DNA of 64,000 nt, from assembly GCF_013373865.1 (NCBI RefSeq), contig NC_050467.1, positions 8,734,583-8,798,582 of the forward strand, read 5' to 3'. The position numbers were made by a program, and so were the translations under genes. Each line of letters opens with the position of its first letter. The first letter of the stretch is position 1. The notes below the pieces were generated by a model. That model saw only the letters and a list, made by a program, of their open reading frames with translations. It was not told the origin of the DNA and ran no database searches. The stretch is from Monomorium pharaonis. Its lineage: Eukaryota; Arthropoda; Insecta; Hymenoptera; Formicidae. Of this stretch, positions 42,110 to 53,935 are shown in pieces.

Positions 42110-45100
42110 TATCTGGCTATTCCCTGCAACTTTCCGTCCTGCCTCTTCTATTTTCGCTCCTCCTTTCTTCTCTCTCTATTAATCCTCTTCATCTCTTCTA
42201 GACCCCTGCCATCCTCGTTTAATAGATCCCGGGCCTGTATGTCGCTCTTTGTTGCCTGGCATATCCGAATCATGTACTCCAGGCTCTCTATCTCTTCCCC
42301 GCACAGTCTGCAAGTCTTGTCTTCTACCTCCTTCCAGTGTTGGTTTCCTTTGCATTCGTTTCCGCATCTATATCTTGCTATTAGACATCTATCATTTCTT
42401 TTCTTTTTCCCTCGTAGGTACTTCGGCAATTTCTCTGTTATTATATCTTTATATGTTATGTTGTACCTCGATTCGGTAATCTTCTTCCTTCTCTCCTCTT
42501 TTTTCTTGCTCTCAATCCTCTCTAGTGTTGTTTTTATTAGTTCTTCAATTCTTGTCTCTCTCTTTCCTTACCTCCTTCTCCATTCTTAGTTCTCTGAAGA
42601 GTCTGCTCCTCGCTGCTTCCCACTTGCTTTCCTCTCTCCCTGTTCTTTCCCTATCCAAATCCTTGATGCATTCTGTCACTATTTTCTTCCCGCTGTTCCT
42701 TGCTCTTTCTTCATATTTTATCGCTCTCTTCTAATAAGCTATGCTTCTATTCTTATTTCTTTCATCTTCGTTTTCTCTCTCTTGTTCTGTCTCGTAAAAC
42801 CCATTTAATGTATTTCCTCTTTATCCTGTCTAATCTCGCCTCATTTATCCATCCCCAGATCTCCGCTCCGTACAGCGCTATGCTGCCCACCAATGCATCA
42901 AACATCTTCATTCTTCTGGTGTAATCATCCCTGAATATCCTTTTTCCTATGCTCCACGTCTTCTTCATCGCTACTGTCGCCCTCTTGAACCTTTCCACAA
43001 TCTGTTTCTCCATTCCTTCGTTTTTCTCCAGTATATAGCCTAGATACTTTATTTCTTTAACTTCTTCTATATTTTGATCGCCCCATCTCCATTCTCTTTT
43101 CTTCTTCCTTCCTCTTCCGTCCTAAAATACTAACATCTTCGACTTTTCTGTACTAAGTGCTATATTTTTCCTCTCTAAGTATCTCTTAAAACGTTTTATC
43201 ATTCCTTTTAGTTCTTCTTCACTTCTCGCTAGTAGTACCATGTCGTCTGCGTATGAGATTGTCCAGAATTTTTCCCTCCCTACTGTGACTCCTCTTACTT
43301 GTTCCTTCTTCATTTCTTCTTCTAAATCCATCACATATATGTTAAACAATGTAGGGCTCATCGGGCACCCCTGTCGTACTTCTCTCTCCGTCCAAAAATC
43401 TTCCGTCCTTCTCTCTCCTATTCTTACTGTGTTCTTAGTTTCCCTGCAGGATAATTCTTCTCCTTAGATGGTCATCTCCTATGTGTTTCATCATTTGATT
43501 TAGCTTCTGTCTGTCTACCCTGTCAAATACCGCTTTCAGATCCGCGAAAAATGCAAAAACTTTCCCTCTCTTCTTGGTCAATTCCTTGTTTACAATGTAG
43601 TTTAGCACATAGATCGCATCTACCGTCGCTCTTCCTTTCCTAAAACCGAATTGAGTTTCTTGCAGTTTTTCCTCCGCTGCCCTCATTAGCCTGTCGTTCA
43701 AAATACTAGCATATATCTTATAAGCCGTATTCAGGAGAGTTACTCCTCTGTAGTTTCTTATCTCACTCTTCTCTCCTTTTTTGAAAATCGGACTGATTAT
43801 CCCTTTGTTCCAATCTCCTGGTAATTTTCCATGTTTCCACACCCCGTTCAACAGTCACCCCACAGAACTTCTCCTGTTTCTCCAGGCATATATTTCCACG
43901 CCTCGTTTTCTATACCGTCTTCTCCTGGAGCTTTCTCCATTTTCAGTTTCGTCCATTGGTTATCCAATTCTTCGGTCGTTAATTCTGTTACCTCTTCCTC
44001 TGAACTCTCCTCCCCTTCGCTTCTTTTCTTCTCTTCTTCCTGTTATCCTTTCTTCTTTTCCTCCTAGTAGGTCCATAAAGTGTTTTTTTCCAATCTCCCA
44101 GCTCTATTCCTTCGTCTATGCCTTCTCTCTTCTTTCTATATCTATTTATGTATTTCCATGCTTCTTTTTCTGTACTGATGTTCTTTATTTTCCTTTCCTC
44201 TTCTTCCTCGTGTCTTTTCTTTTCTTCTTTGCACCATTCTTTGTAGTGTTTCCTTTTTTGGACATAATCTTCTCGGCTAATCTTTCCTTTTTTTATTCTC
44301 CTCAACATCGCTCTTAGATATCTCTTCTCTCTCTTCCATTCCTTACTGTGCCATTCTTTCTTCCCGAGCTTCCATTTCCCTCTTTTCTTTTTAAGCTTCG
44401 TGATTGAACCTTTCACCTGTTTTCAGTTCCTGCCAGATTTCCTCGTTCTCTCTTTGCTCACAAGTCCATCCTTCACAACGTTCTCTATAGCTCTTTCTTT
44501 CTTCTTCGCTCCAATCACTCACCTCTATGATTTCCGTCTTATCTTCTCTTTTACTCGTCTGCATATTTGGACCCTCTAATTCCACCTCTAGTAGCACGTA
44601 GTCTGACTCCGTCCTGTCTCCTTCGATTACTTTCTTAATGTCCTCCTCCGCCTTTTCATTTGCAATTACATAGTCCACCACTGACGCTCCTACCTCCCCG
44701 ATGTAGATCTAGTCTCCTTCTTTGTAATAGCTACCGTTTAAAATCATCCACCCTCTCTCCTCAATTTTGCTTATTAACATTTTTCCCTCTCTGTTTATCA
44801 CTTTGTCTCTTGATTCCTTTGATGTTCTTACCTTTCCTTCCTCTCCTCTAATTGGTCCTCTTTCTCTTCGTCCTCTTTCTTTCCGGTCCTTGCATTGTAA
44901 TCTCCTCCGAACATTATGTACTCTTCCTCTTCTTCTTGGATTAGATCCGTTATGGCATTCATAGTTTCCTCTATGTCCTGGTTATACACTGTAACAATTC
45001 TCCACCTGATTCCGTTGTGGCTCAGTTTTATCTCCGCTATGTTGTAGCTTAGTTCTTTGAAATTTGTATCCTTCAAGCTCTTGTTTACCGCTGTAATTAT

Positions 45101-45320
45101 ACCTCCTCTGGCTCTCCCTTTCTTGTGTTCTCTCCTTGCCAGTATACAGTTTCATCTAAATTTATTCGGCAACTTATCTTTTATTTTCCTCCAACCTTCC
45201 GCTTCAATCCACGTCTCTGTTAAACCTAAGATGTCGAATTCCTCCAGGTATTCCCACGTATCATCATTTAAGTATGTTAGGCCTGCAACATTCCAAAAAC
45301 ATATTCGTAGTCCTCCTCCT
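42110..45320 (-). pseudogene. LINE ORF2 (endonuclease, RT, zinc tail), broken
   Basis: Read on the minus strand. The endonuclease begins near 45310 with ICFWNVAGLTYLNDDTWEYL and LGLTETW, continues with the GGDYNARTG block (about 44890) and ends near 44590 with SDYVLLEVEL, where family members have SDH. RT pieces include YRGVTLLNTAYKIYASILND (about 43750), TQFGFRKGRATVDAI, FFADLKAVFDRVDR (about 43530), MSPTLFNIYVMDLEEEM (43361) and SYADDMVLLARS (about 43250). A C-terminal piece (42429-42148) has CRLCGEEIESLEYMIRIC, a CCHC-like tail typical of many LINEs. Stops and frame changes lie at about 45180, 44730, 43430, 43122 and 42730. The endonuclease catalytic region and YADD survive, the frame does not. 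Confidence 0.85.
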
Positions 45321-45358
45321 CTCCTTTCCCTCTCTTCCTTGTCCTCCTTGTCCTCTTC

Positions 45359-46087
45359 TCATTCCTTTCTTCTTCCGTCTTCAATCTCCTTCTTCTTCTC
45401 GTTCCACCTGTAAACCTGATCTCCGATAATTAATTTCATATATCCTATCTTTACCTTTCGTCCTTTTTCTCTTTCCATTCTTGCTCTCTCTCTCAATTTT
45501 CTCTGAATTCCCCTCTCCTCTTTTGTTAGGTCATCTTCTATCCATATTCCTTGCCTTAAATCCTTTTTCCTGTTCATAACCTCTCTTTTGTGATCCCAGT
45601 TTTCTAGACTTGCAATTACTATATCTTTTTCTTTCATTTTTATTCTATAAGCCTTTTCTACTCCTACCTCTACTTTTAAATTTTCTTTCATAAATTTACT
45701 CACTTCCTCTTCTACTCTTTTCCAATTTACTCCTTTTATAACTATATTTCTACTCCGAGTTTCCCTCTCTTTCCTCTCGTTTATCTCCTCTAACTCTTCT
45801 ATCCTCTGCACAAGCTCTTCTTTTTCTCTTTTCCACTCGTTCTTCTCTCTTTCTCTCTCCTCTTCTCTTGATCTCCTCTCTTTCTCCATTTCCTTCCTGA
45901 TTTTTTCCAGTTGGTCTTCGAGGCTCTCTTTTATACTCTCTTTCATTTTTTCCATCTGGTTTCTCATATTTTCCATTTCCTTGACTATTCTCTCCATAAG
46001 GCTCGAGTTTCCCTCTTCGCCGCCTATCCACTTGTCTAGCTTAACCTTGCTATCCTGTTGGGCTTTACTCCTACTGCTCAGTGCCAT
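45359..46087 (-). CDS. LINE ORF1, intact 242-residue coiled-coil protein
   Basis: Open from ATG at 46087 (MALSSRSKAQQDSKVKLDKW) to a stop at 45359. Residues about 28-105 form an uninterrupted heptad-like, Lys/Glu/Arg-rich coiled coil. Residues about 108-210 are the RNA-recognition-like half: RSRNIVIKGVNWKRVEEEVS, then VEVGVEKAYRI, IVIASLENWDHKREVM and GIWIEDDLTKEERGIQ. This layout is the ORF1p type of LINEs, a trimeric RNA chaperone that coats the element RNA. It lies about 290 bases after the 5' tip and ends about 40 bases before the ORF2 endonuclease. The frame is complete, unlike ORF2. Whether it is made is unknown. Confidence 0.75.
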   Translation of the reverse strand: MALSSRSKAQQDSKVKLDKWIGGEEGNSSLMERIVKEMENMRNQMEKMKESIKESLEDQLEKIRKEMEKERRSREEEREREKNEWKREKEELVQRIEELEEINERKERETRSRNIVIKGVNWKRVEEEVSKFMKENLKVEVGVEKAYRIKMKEKDIVIASLENWDHKREVMNRKKDLRQGIWIEDDLTKEERGIQRKLRERARMEREKGRKVKIGYMKLIIGDQVYRWNEKKKEIEDGRRKE

Positions 46088-46496
46088 CTCTTCGTTCCTT
46101 CTCTCACTACTATGCTTCCTCTTTCACCAGTGTTCCCGACTCTCTCCTCTTGTCTCTTACCTAACCTCACTTCTTCTATGCTTGCTTTGTCCGGTCTTCT
46201 TTCTTTTCACCCCTTTCCCTGTACTAATCTTTTCTTTCCCTCGACTTTCTTTTCTGCTTGGCTTTCTTCCTGGTTCTTTTCTGCGTCCTATACTCACTTT
46301 AATCACTTCGATATTGCTACTGAAACGCTGCAGTATTCTAAGAAACATGCATACTCTGCCATATCCCAACCGGAAGTCCTCTAATACAATATAATTTATT
46401 AATTAAAAAATATATAATTATAAATGCGACTAAAAAACAACTGTGTTAAAAATGTTAAACAAATTTTGAAACGTTTCGAAATTTCTTTAACATTTT

Positions 46497-47085
46497 TGTA
46501 TCGTCGAAACCTTCCTGACGGACAAGTCTCGATATCACTTTTTTGGGGTGAGATAAATAATACTAACAAATAATATTCGAGCCAAGGGAAAGATTGTTTA
46601 AGGGAAATAATTGTTCGAGGGGAAAAGCCATTAGCATAGAAACCCGTTTGATAATGTACAATATTGAATAGTGCACACGAATCGCGCTAATTATTATTCT
46701 CGCACATGATCTTATTGATCACATGAGTTGTTATACACGGGGCCCTGGACGCTCGGAATATGATCACGAACGCACGCTGCAATCACGGGTGCTTTCCTCT
46801 GACGGTTGGCAACTTTAATATGATGTCGGAATCGAGAACGATTAATTTGCTATCTCACACGCACTGACTCTAGGTCACTTTACAATTATATCGCACTGTA
46901 CGAATTCTCAAAGAAAAGTGAGAAGTTCCCGTTCTACCCTAAATGACTAAGCGACCGTGGACTATCCCTACTCCGCCGTGTGGGCCGCCATGGTGACGCT
47001 ACACCATGCATTGTATTAGCCGATTTGGTATGTGTGTGTGCGTGTGTGTGTAGTGGAAGGGAATTCCGGGATGTTCTACCGAACA
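46497..47085. mobile_element. Solo LTR, TSD ATTTT
   Basis: TGTATCGTCG (46497) to CTACCGAACA (47085), 589 bp, flanked by ATTTT (46492-46496 and 47086-47090). It sits in the loop of the TIR element. Orientation and family are not decided. Confidence 0.75.
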
Positions 47086-47184
47086 ATTTTTAACATAGTT
47101 GTTTTTTAGTCGCATTTATAATTATATATTTTTTATTTAATGAATTATTGTATTAAGATAATTTGTCTTGGCTCAATATATTGA

Positions 47185-47440
47185 CTTTATCTGAAATTTA
47201 GCTGCCAAATTCATTTTCAGTTAAAATATCTCAGAAACTAAAATCATAATAAAAAATCTAATGGCAATTTTATTATATAATATTGATGTGAGCTTTCGAT
47301 TGCGACCAGTCCGATTAAAATTGGTACACTCAATTCTGAGATCTCGAGATTTCTTGCACGAAAAAGCTTACTTGAGCTATTTTTCACAGATTCACATGTA
47401 CACACACACGTAAAGCCAGTTTGTTGTTCAAGAAGCTTCA
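47185..47440 (-). repeat. Dispersed repeat, copy 2, proximal half
   Basis: Inverse match to 23866-24100 (TTTATTATATAATATTGATG, CGACCAGTCCGATTAAAATT, TCTGAGATCTCGAGATTTCT). Confidence 0.8.
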
Positions 47441-47504
47441 TAATGTGAAAGTTTTAATTTCGTGGAATCTTTACATACAAAATTAAAAGACTGCTCAAGC
47501 GAAT

Positions 47505-47899
47505 GATTCAAATTGTAATAGAGACTCATCTTCATTGCTCTGGTACATCACCATCGAGAAACTTATGCTCACCATGCAACGCGCACGCCGGCGCCGCGTG
47601 GCACCGGCTCATGGGCATCCTCATCACAAGCGGTAACAGATTAATCTCTCCCGCGTAAGTGATCAAAGACAGTATTATCATCTAGAAACTCATTCTTGTG
47701 CTCATTGTATAGCAAAAGCGTGTAATGTATATCAACTACTATCTGTGATAAATATAAGGTACGACTAGGACATCACGATGAGTCACGTAGCAAATAAATG
47801 CAGTACAATTTCTTATTTAATACCTGTTCCACGAACATTCTCTCACCCTGTTTACCATACTCAGGGGCACCAGCGGAACTCGTCGCGGAGTCGCGAACA
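47505..47899 (+). mobile_element. LTR fragment, copy B of the three-copy family
   Basis: It matches 59300-59704: ACGCCGGCGCCGCGTGGCAC, CCGGCTCATGGGCATCCTCA, and the end GGAGTCGCGAACA (47899). The 5' third is missing. Confidence 0.7.
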
Positions 47900-47958
47900 A
47901 TATAAAAAATTATTTTGTAAAATAAATAGTGAATATTGGTACGCGAGCAAAGTATAGT

Positions 47959-48000
47959 AAGTGTGTGTGTGTGTGTGTGCGCGTGCGTGCGTGCGTGTGT
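47959..48000. repeat. (GT)n/(GC)n microsatellite
   Basis: GT run with GCGT variants. Confidence 0.9.
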
Positions 48001-48001
48001 A

Positions 48002-48810
48002 CACTGGCGAAAAAAAACAAGACAAAAATTTTGATCAAATTTTTAGGCAATCTTCAAAGTGACGTAACTTTGTGAAAAGTCATCAAATTACATGAACATT
48101 TTTTTACATTAAAGGGCAAAGACTCTACTTGAAGAATCCCTATGCTAAAGTTTGATTCGTTAAGTGTGACCCTTTTATATTGCATAATAACCAAATATTT
48201 CCTGTACAGAATATTAATATTAAAAAAATTTTTTTATAATAATTTGTTTATTCTATCCGTAATATTTTGCAATAAGTTTAAGAATTGTATCGGTTATCAA
48301 AAGTTAACCGACATTATTTAAAGTAGTTGGTCCTTTCTTCCAAAACTATTTATATTTATACATATATACTATAAGATATAATAATTTTAGTTATTAACAT
48401 TTTAAATAATTAATTATAAATAGTTTTTAAGTGTATTTGTAATAATGAAACATTCAATTTAGCGTAATTTTTGCATATTATTATCAATAAATCAAGATTT
48501 ATATTTTTAAGATTCCAATATTGGAACGTCCAAAGTTCCAGCTAATTGTGAACTACAATGCGTAAAAGCTTGGAACTCACGAGTTCCAAATCTGAGACAA
48601 ATCGCACAGCAGCGACGACCCTCCATTATTCCAAAAATTGTTGGAACTGTACTAATACAAGCGCCGGAGCTCGGTCTTTAGTAATCTCTCGGTTCCGAGA
48701 TTATTTGAACTGTAGTGGTACAAATTCGGAGCTGCATAGAGTAGAAATATTGGAACTGTATACCATCAGAATATCATTGAATTGATTTAGTTCCGAAATT
48801 TTTTTTCGTG
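48002..48810. mobile_element. Possible Tc1-like non-autonomous element, TA TSD
   Basis: The left tip CACTGGCGAAAAAAAAC and the inverse of the right tip CACGAAAAAAAA agree if three bases are skipped. TA flanks both. The interior has many TTGGAACT/AGTTCCAA words (48520-48780) that pair with each other. There is no transposase. Confidence 0.4.
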
Positions 48811-48959
48811 TACTTTATTAATATTCTTTGCCAAGTATTCATAATATTTCAACACAAAAGTAAATTTAATTATTAAACTAACAATTATTTTAAATAAAAA
48901 ATTATACATACATGCATGCACACACACATATGTTGATTTTTTCTACAAAATAATGATTT
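48811..48959. other. AT-rich spacer
   Basis: Nothing recognised. Confidence 0.4.
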
Positions 48960-49207
48960 TGTAGTGACCATTTCGGACATAGCCGTGAAACGTGGACAAA
49001 TCGAACTTCGTGCAATATATCCCGTAGCCGTTCCGAATGTGATCATTTCGAACGTGGCCGTTTCGAACGTGGCCATTCCGAACGTGGCCATTTTTGACGT
49101 GGCCGTTTCGAACGTGGGCAAATTGAACTCCGTGCAATATTTCCCGTAGTCATTCCAAACGTGGCCATTTCGAACGTGGTCAAATTTATGGTCATTTCGG
49201 ACGCTCC
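48960..49207. repeat. Degenerate 15-bp array, CGTGGCC/TTTCGAA type, with GGACGCTCC tip
   Basis: Units near TTTCGAACGTGGCCG repeat about 12 times and end TTTCGGACGCTCC (49207), the inverse of the GGAGCGTCCGAAA tip at 39675. It is a second copy of that family in opposite orientation. CCGTGCAATAT occurs twice. Confidence 0.7.
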
Positions 49208-49595
49208 TAACTTTTCGCTGCCGCTTCCATCATGTGGTTCGCATATATAATTTGCGGATGTACATGTGTATATCCACCTGTTCCTTTTGCTCCACTGTGC
49301 TGCTTGGATACCGCCATGTTCTGGCGCGCGTATCTGACCGGGATAGCGTATTGAGAGTCACCTGGAGTTCTCAAGTGTTATCAATTCAACTATTTTGGCT
49401 CCGTCGATATTACTGTTGCACGTGTGCTGTGACATCTGCGAAATTTTAGACAAACTGCGACCGTTACCTGCCTAATCGTACGCGGCTCCTTCGGTTTATC
49501 AGGATAGTATGCTAAGAAGATCTGCTTGTGTACTTTATAAGTGCTAGATTGACTGTGGTTTTTAGTTTTTCGGTGGTGTATGCCACAAACGACTC

Positions 49596-50611
49596 ATGCT
49601 TCCTGCGTGTGCTAGATGTAAGAAATCGATTACGACTGCGTTGATTGAATGTCTGTGCAGAAGAATATTTCACCCTGGTTGTATCAAGCCATATTCGGTC
49701 ACCAGGTACGCGGATGATGCTGCAAATCGTTGTCTTCGTCTGTAAATTTACCTCTTACACCTGTAGTGGAAAACACAGCGTAGCCATTTGATTTTGCTAA
49801 TATGGCTACTTCTGTTGACGCTGGCGAATGCTAAATCGAGTTCGCAATCGCAAATTGCTCTGCAGCAACTAATAAGCTTTCGCATTATTTAATTAAGTAG
49901 TTGAGAGTGTCAGACGCAAGATTTTATGCTTTTGTTGAGGATCAGCAGCAGACAAACAGAGAATTTAACGATAAACTTAACCAGTTAAGCAGCATAGCGA
50001 GAAGTGTTGATCGTAGCAATCGTATTATAGCTAAGTTAAAGCAACAATGTGCGGCTCTCACAAATGGGATCCGTGATTTAAAGAGAGATGCGTCGTCTTC
50101 TCATTCTGTCTCGCCGATTCTGTCTAATAACATGCTTATTATATCGGATATTGCGGATATCGCCAGCTGCCATGTCCATTGTTCCCTTGGTTTGTGTTTG
50201 GCAATGTGTTCATGGCCCTTGATCCCGGATCTGTCATGTCACATTTTGAACATCAAGGCTGTTGTCCGTAAACCTCGACTAGGAATGACCAGCCTTCACA
50301 TGTCTCCGCTATTAATTCTTATATCATCACCTTAGCCTCGGGGGCCGTTTGCAATATAGTCTTATCTAAAAAGCGAGCGAAGCGTGCTCTTGCGCAGAGA
50401 GGTCTGCGGCATTGATTCTGATCGGAATGTCTATGTTAACGAGCTGCTCCCTAAAGACATATATGAACTACTACTACTAACTAAGCATATTATCAGGGAA
50501 AGATCGTACAAGTACATCTGAGTTAACGGCGATTGTATTTATGTCAGACACTCTGACGATAAGCCGTTTATCCGTATTAACTCTAATGCTGATCTTGACA
50601 GACTTGTTTAA
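49596..50611 (+). pseudogene. CR1-like ORF1 (PHD-like finger and FP-type domain), broken
   Basis: ATG 49596 opens MLPACARCKKSITTALIECL, and the next residues give FHPGC, so the Cys/His pattern is that of a PHD-like zinc finger. A stop follows at about 49743. A coiled-coil part (49901-50110) reads FNDKLNQLSSIARSVDRSNR. The C-terminal part (about 50335-50611) has ASGAVCNIVLSKKRAKR, LLPKDIYELLLLTKHII, YKYIWVNGDCIYVR and FIRINSNADLDRLV. That is the domain shared with the C-terminal half of baculovirus FP proteins and found in many insect LINE ORF1 proteins. It probably binds element RNA. Stops and at least two frame changes break it. The combination of finger and FP domain supports the CR1-like label, which remains inference. 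Confidence 0.65.
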
Positions 50612-50900
50612 CATGCGCATATTGTTCGGTTCTTACCTTCTATCACACTTTATAACTTTGATTCGACGTTTACGCAATTTCGCATAGCTCAATTCAATGC
50701 TAATTCTTTGCGAGGTCACATAGAGCTTGTCAGACTGCACTTTAATATTGTCTTTTCCACGTAATTTCTGTTTCTGAAACTTGACTCTATGCAGGCGTCT
50801 CTGATGATCTTTTTACTTTGAACGACTACTTTTTAATTGGCAACGATCGAGTGGATCAGATTGGTGGTGACGTTGTCTGTTATGGTCATAACTCGCTTAA

Positions 50901-51448
50901 GAGGATGCTAAACTGCTTGTCAAACTTGATCGAGATCGATAATGTAGAGTCATTTGGGCACGTTATTAACAAAATTTTGTATGTATTTCTTTTATAGATT
51001 TAGAAATCCTTTTCTAGAATTAATTGTGGAGTATTTTTTATTCTGTAAATGCAATAAAAAGTTGTACATTGGAACAAATTGTACAATTGTGACGATAAAA
51101 CAGATAGAATCCTCTTAAACATCGAAAACTTTTTTTCTAAGGTTCCTAGGCTCATTCTAAAAGCACAGTATTGTTCTTTGCTGAAATGCCAAGTGCGCCC
51201 CATGCTTATTTTATACGTACAAAGTCTAAAACTTTTAGACGCAGCCAATGATTTCACGAGTCGACTACAGAAGTCGATAACAAAACTATAATTTTCTAAC
51301 TTTCTTTCGTTTTTCGTATGAAATTGATCGCAGCGCACCGCCTTATTATGTACTTTAATTTTGGAGAAGGATTTTCAATTCCATGCAATCAATAAAAAGA
51401 TTTCGGTGTCCGAAAATTAATAATAAAACAGAGCGGTTTAGTATCCCC
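50901..51448. mobile_element. TTAA-site (piggyBac-type) MITE
   Basis: Inverted tips GAGGATGCTAAACTGC and GCGGTTTAGTATCCCC are bounded by TTAA on both sides (50897-50900, 51449-51452). Removing the element and one TTAA restores an in-frame junction in the endonuclease (NSL followed by KAAVIAASAGD). TTAA is the piggyBac target, but no transposase is present. 548 bp. Confidence 0.85.
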
Positions 51449-51925
51449 TTAAGGCTGCAGTTATTGCTGCGTCTGCTGGAGACCATGTTAATGATCTCGA
51501 ATATTTGATCATAGATATTCACCCGCCACGTCGATACTTTTTGCGTTTGTCTATAAGAGACTTAAGAGCCACCTTTTTCACAATTTTGTCGAGTCGTTAT
51601 CTTGTTTTTCACATTTGTGTAAAAATATTATTATTAATGGTGACTTAAATTGTAATTTATTAGCTGATGATTTTAAAGCGATCTATTTACGTGAACTCAT
51701 GTCCAGTCTATCTTTGGATATCGTATGCTCGGACACCACTTATCACACAGCCACCTCTGACTCATGATTTGACGTTGACGCTACTAATTGTTGATGATCG
51801 TGATAAGATTTCATCGTTCACCAAATCTAAGTATTCATTTATTGCCGGACATGACCTTTTGGAACTTTCGCTGTCACATTAATTTTGAGGTTGACATGAG
51901 ATGCTCTATCCTACGGCGTAATTAC

Positions 51926-52212
51926 GAGTGAGTCCCAGATGCACACAGTAATAAACGGACACAGCAAGCTGAGTGAAACGGACACAGTAACAAACGGACA
52001 CAGACCAAACGGACACAGTAATAAACGGACACAGTGCGAAACGGACACAGTAACAAACGGACACAATGCGAAACGGACACAGTAACAAACGGACACAGAC
52101 CAAATGCGCACAGAGCGAAACGGACACAGACCAAATGCGCACACTGCACATGCGCACAGACCAAATGCATACACGGAAAGTCGCAAACCCATGTGATGCA
52201 GTGAATGCTCTG

Positions 52213-52253
<41 letters not shown>

Positions 52254-52590
52254 GGGGGGTGCAAAGGGGGCCTTCGGCCCCCCTCCCGCACCCACCCTGT
52301 CCAAGTCACTAACCTATGTGGACTTTACTCTGCTTGCAATGTACATAGATTGCATTTGGTCCGTGCGCACGTGCAGTGTGCGCATGTGCAGTGTGCGCAT
52401 TTGGTCCGTGTGCATTTGGTCCGTGCGCATTTGGTCTGTGTCCGTTTCGCACTGTGTCCGTTTCACTCTGTGCGCATTTGGTCTGTGTCCGTTTCGCACT
52501 GTGTCCGTTTATTACTGTGTCCGTTTGATCTGTGTCCGTTTCACTCAGCCTGCTGTGTCCGTTTATTACTGTGCGCATCTGGGACGCTCC
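51926..52590. mobile_element. TIR element with inward-facing arrays, copy 2, 9-bp TSD CGTAATTAC
   Basis: GAGTGAGTCCCAGATGCACA (51926) and the inverse of the right end, GGAGCGTCCCAGATGCGCA, form the TIR. The 9-bp TSD CGTAATTAC is perfect (51917-51925, 52591-52599). A 9-bp TSD is the habit of Mutator-like elements. Arms are arrays of ACGGACACAGTAACAA-type units and the centre has a CA run (52216-52251) and the GC hairpin. Cys/Val-rich ORFs here come from the repeats. Same family as 38574-39165. Confidence 0.88.
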
Positions 52591-53935
52591 CGTAATTACA
52601 AGGGTATTGTCGGCTCAGAGTTTTTGGAGTTTCTTGACTGGTGTAAATAATACTCTTAATGAAATTAACAACTTGGTTCGCTACTTATGTTCATAAATCC
52701 TGTGCTTTGTTAACTCATACTTTGCGCGTAGCACTCGATACGTTTGCGCCTGCTCGTGCATTTGTAATTAAAAAGTCTCCGGTACGGTGGCTTACGGATG
52801 AGCTCGAAGCTCGTCTTCGGCTTCGCAACTTGCTATACAAGCAGGCTGTTCGAATAGACTCTTTGGTTATGCTAGGTACCTCTTTCGTAATCTGCTCAAC
52901 ATTGAGCGTGCTAAGAGTAAGTTTCATTTTCGTTCTCTAAATGATATTACTAATTCGGCCAAACTATGGAGGGAGCTTGCTCGTCTTGGTCTCGTAAAAT
53001 TTACTTTAATTTCTCCTCTCCGTTTTTTTACACCTGATCAGTTGAATTTTCATTATACTTCGTTATGCTAATTTTACTTTTGTTATTACTGGTCTTGCTT
53101 ACTCACCCAATCGTCCTGAGTTCGCTTTTCTTCCTGTACTTCCCCGTACGGGTTACAGGCTTATTGCTTCTGAACTCCCTCACTCTTATGCATCTGACGG
53201 CAGACTCTCCCTTCAGGTTCTGCGTATTGCCTGGCTTTGTATCTCATTGTGGCTTACAGCACTTTTTAATCATTCGCTAGTCTTCTTCGTTTCCATCAAA
53301 ATGAAAGCGTGCTCTTATTCGCCCACTTCCTAAAATTCAAACGCCATTGTCCCTGTCTGACACACGACCGATTGCAAATTTGCCGGAATTGTCCAAAATT
53401 CTAGAAAAGATTGTAGCCGAACAGATTGCAGATTATCTAAATAAGCATAATCTCGTAGATCGTAGACAATCTGCATATCGCTCTGGCCCAGTCTGCTTTT
53501 TTTGCGTGTATGTGACAATGTCAGGGAAGAAGTTGATAATTGACTCGTCACAATTATAATTTCATTTGACTTCAGTAAGGCATTTGATACTGTTCCGCAC
53601 CTTTGACTGCTCGCTAAGCTAAAAGAACTTGGTTTCTCTAATTCTATACTTACTTGGTTCTTCTGGTACTTAACTGGTCGCTCTCAAGCAGTTGTGCACG
53701 ATGTAGGAAACTGTTCTGATTGGCTGCCGATGTCTCTGAGTGTTCCTCAAGGTTCTGTGCTTGGCCCTCCTTTCTCACTTTTCATTAATGACATTAGCAA
53801 CGTTATGTCATTCTCAAGTCATATGCTTTTTGCCGATGACTTGCCGATGAATGTATCTTTCATGTTCATTGGCTAACACTCTCAACGGACTTGAGATTAT
53901 CTCAAGAGATGCGTGTGCTGTCTTTGAATATGCTA

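Larger units (their letters stand above)
41638..46380 (-). mobile_element. APE-type LINE, near full length, minus strand
   Basis: The minus-strand 5' end AGGACTTCCGGTTGGG is at 46380. The 3' tail AAATAAATAAATAAAAAAAA ends at about 41641. The TSD CTAATA lies at 41632-41637 and 46381-46386. Order is ORF1 then ORF2 (endonuclease, RT, C-terminal zinc motif) and a 3' UTR of about 450 bases with drifting ATTAAA repeats. It is the same clade as 18435-22412 by the 5' tip and ORF2 wording. Confidence 0.9.
41604..47184. mobile_element. TIR element with about 105-bp arms, split by a LINE and a solo LTR
   Basis: The left arm TCAATATATCGAGCTAAGAC (41604) is continued after the LINE at 46381 (AATACAATATAATTTATTAA, then GCGACTAAAAAACAACT). 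It pairs with the right arm ending TTGGCTCAATATATTGA (47184). Without the LINE and the LTR the element is only about 250 bp, essentially two arms and a short loop. No transposase. A further 62 bases (41542-41603) also lie inside the 12-bp direct repeats, so the outer edge of the insertion may be at 41542. Confidence 0.75.

Noticed and set aside
41638..46380. Plus-strand Ser/Leu/Phe-rich ORFs (for example 43781-44317)
   Set aside because: They are antisense shadows of the minus-strand LINE.
51906..52304. Overlapping 109-132 codon ORFs rich in Cys and Val
   Set aside because: They are translations of the CA microsatellite and the 16-bp arrays of the element at 51926-52590.
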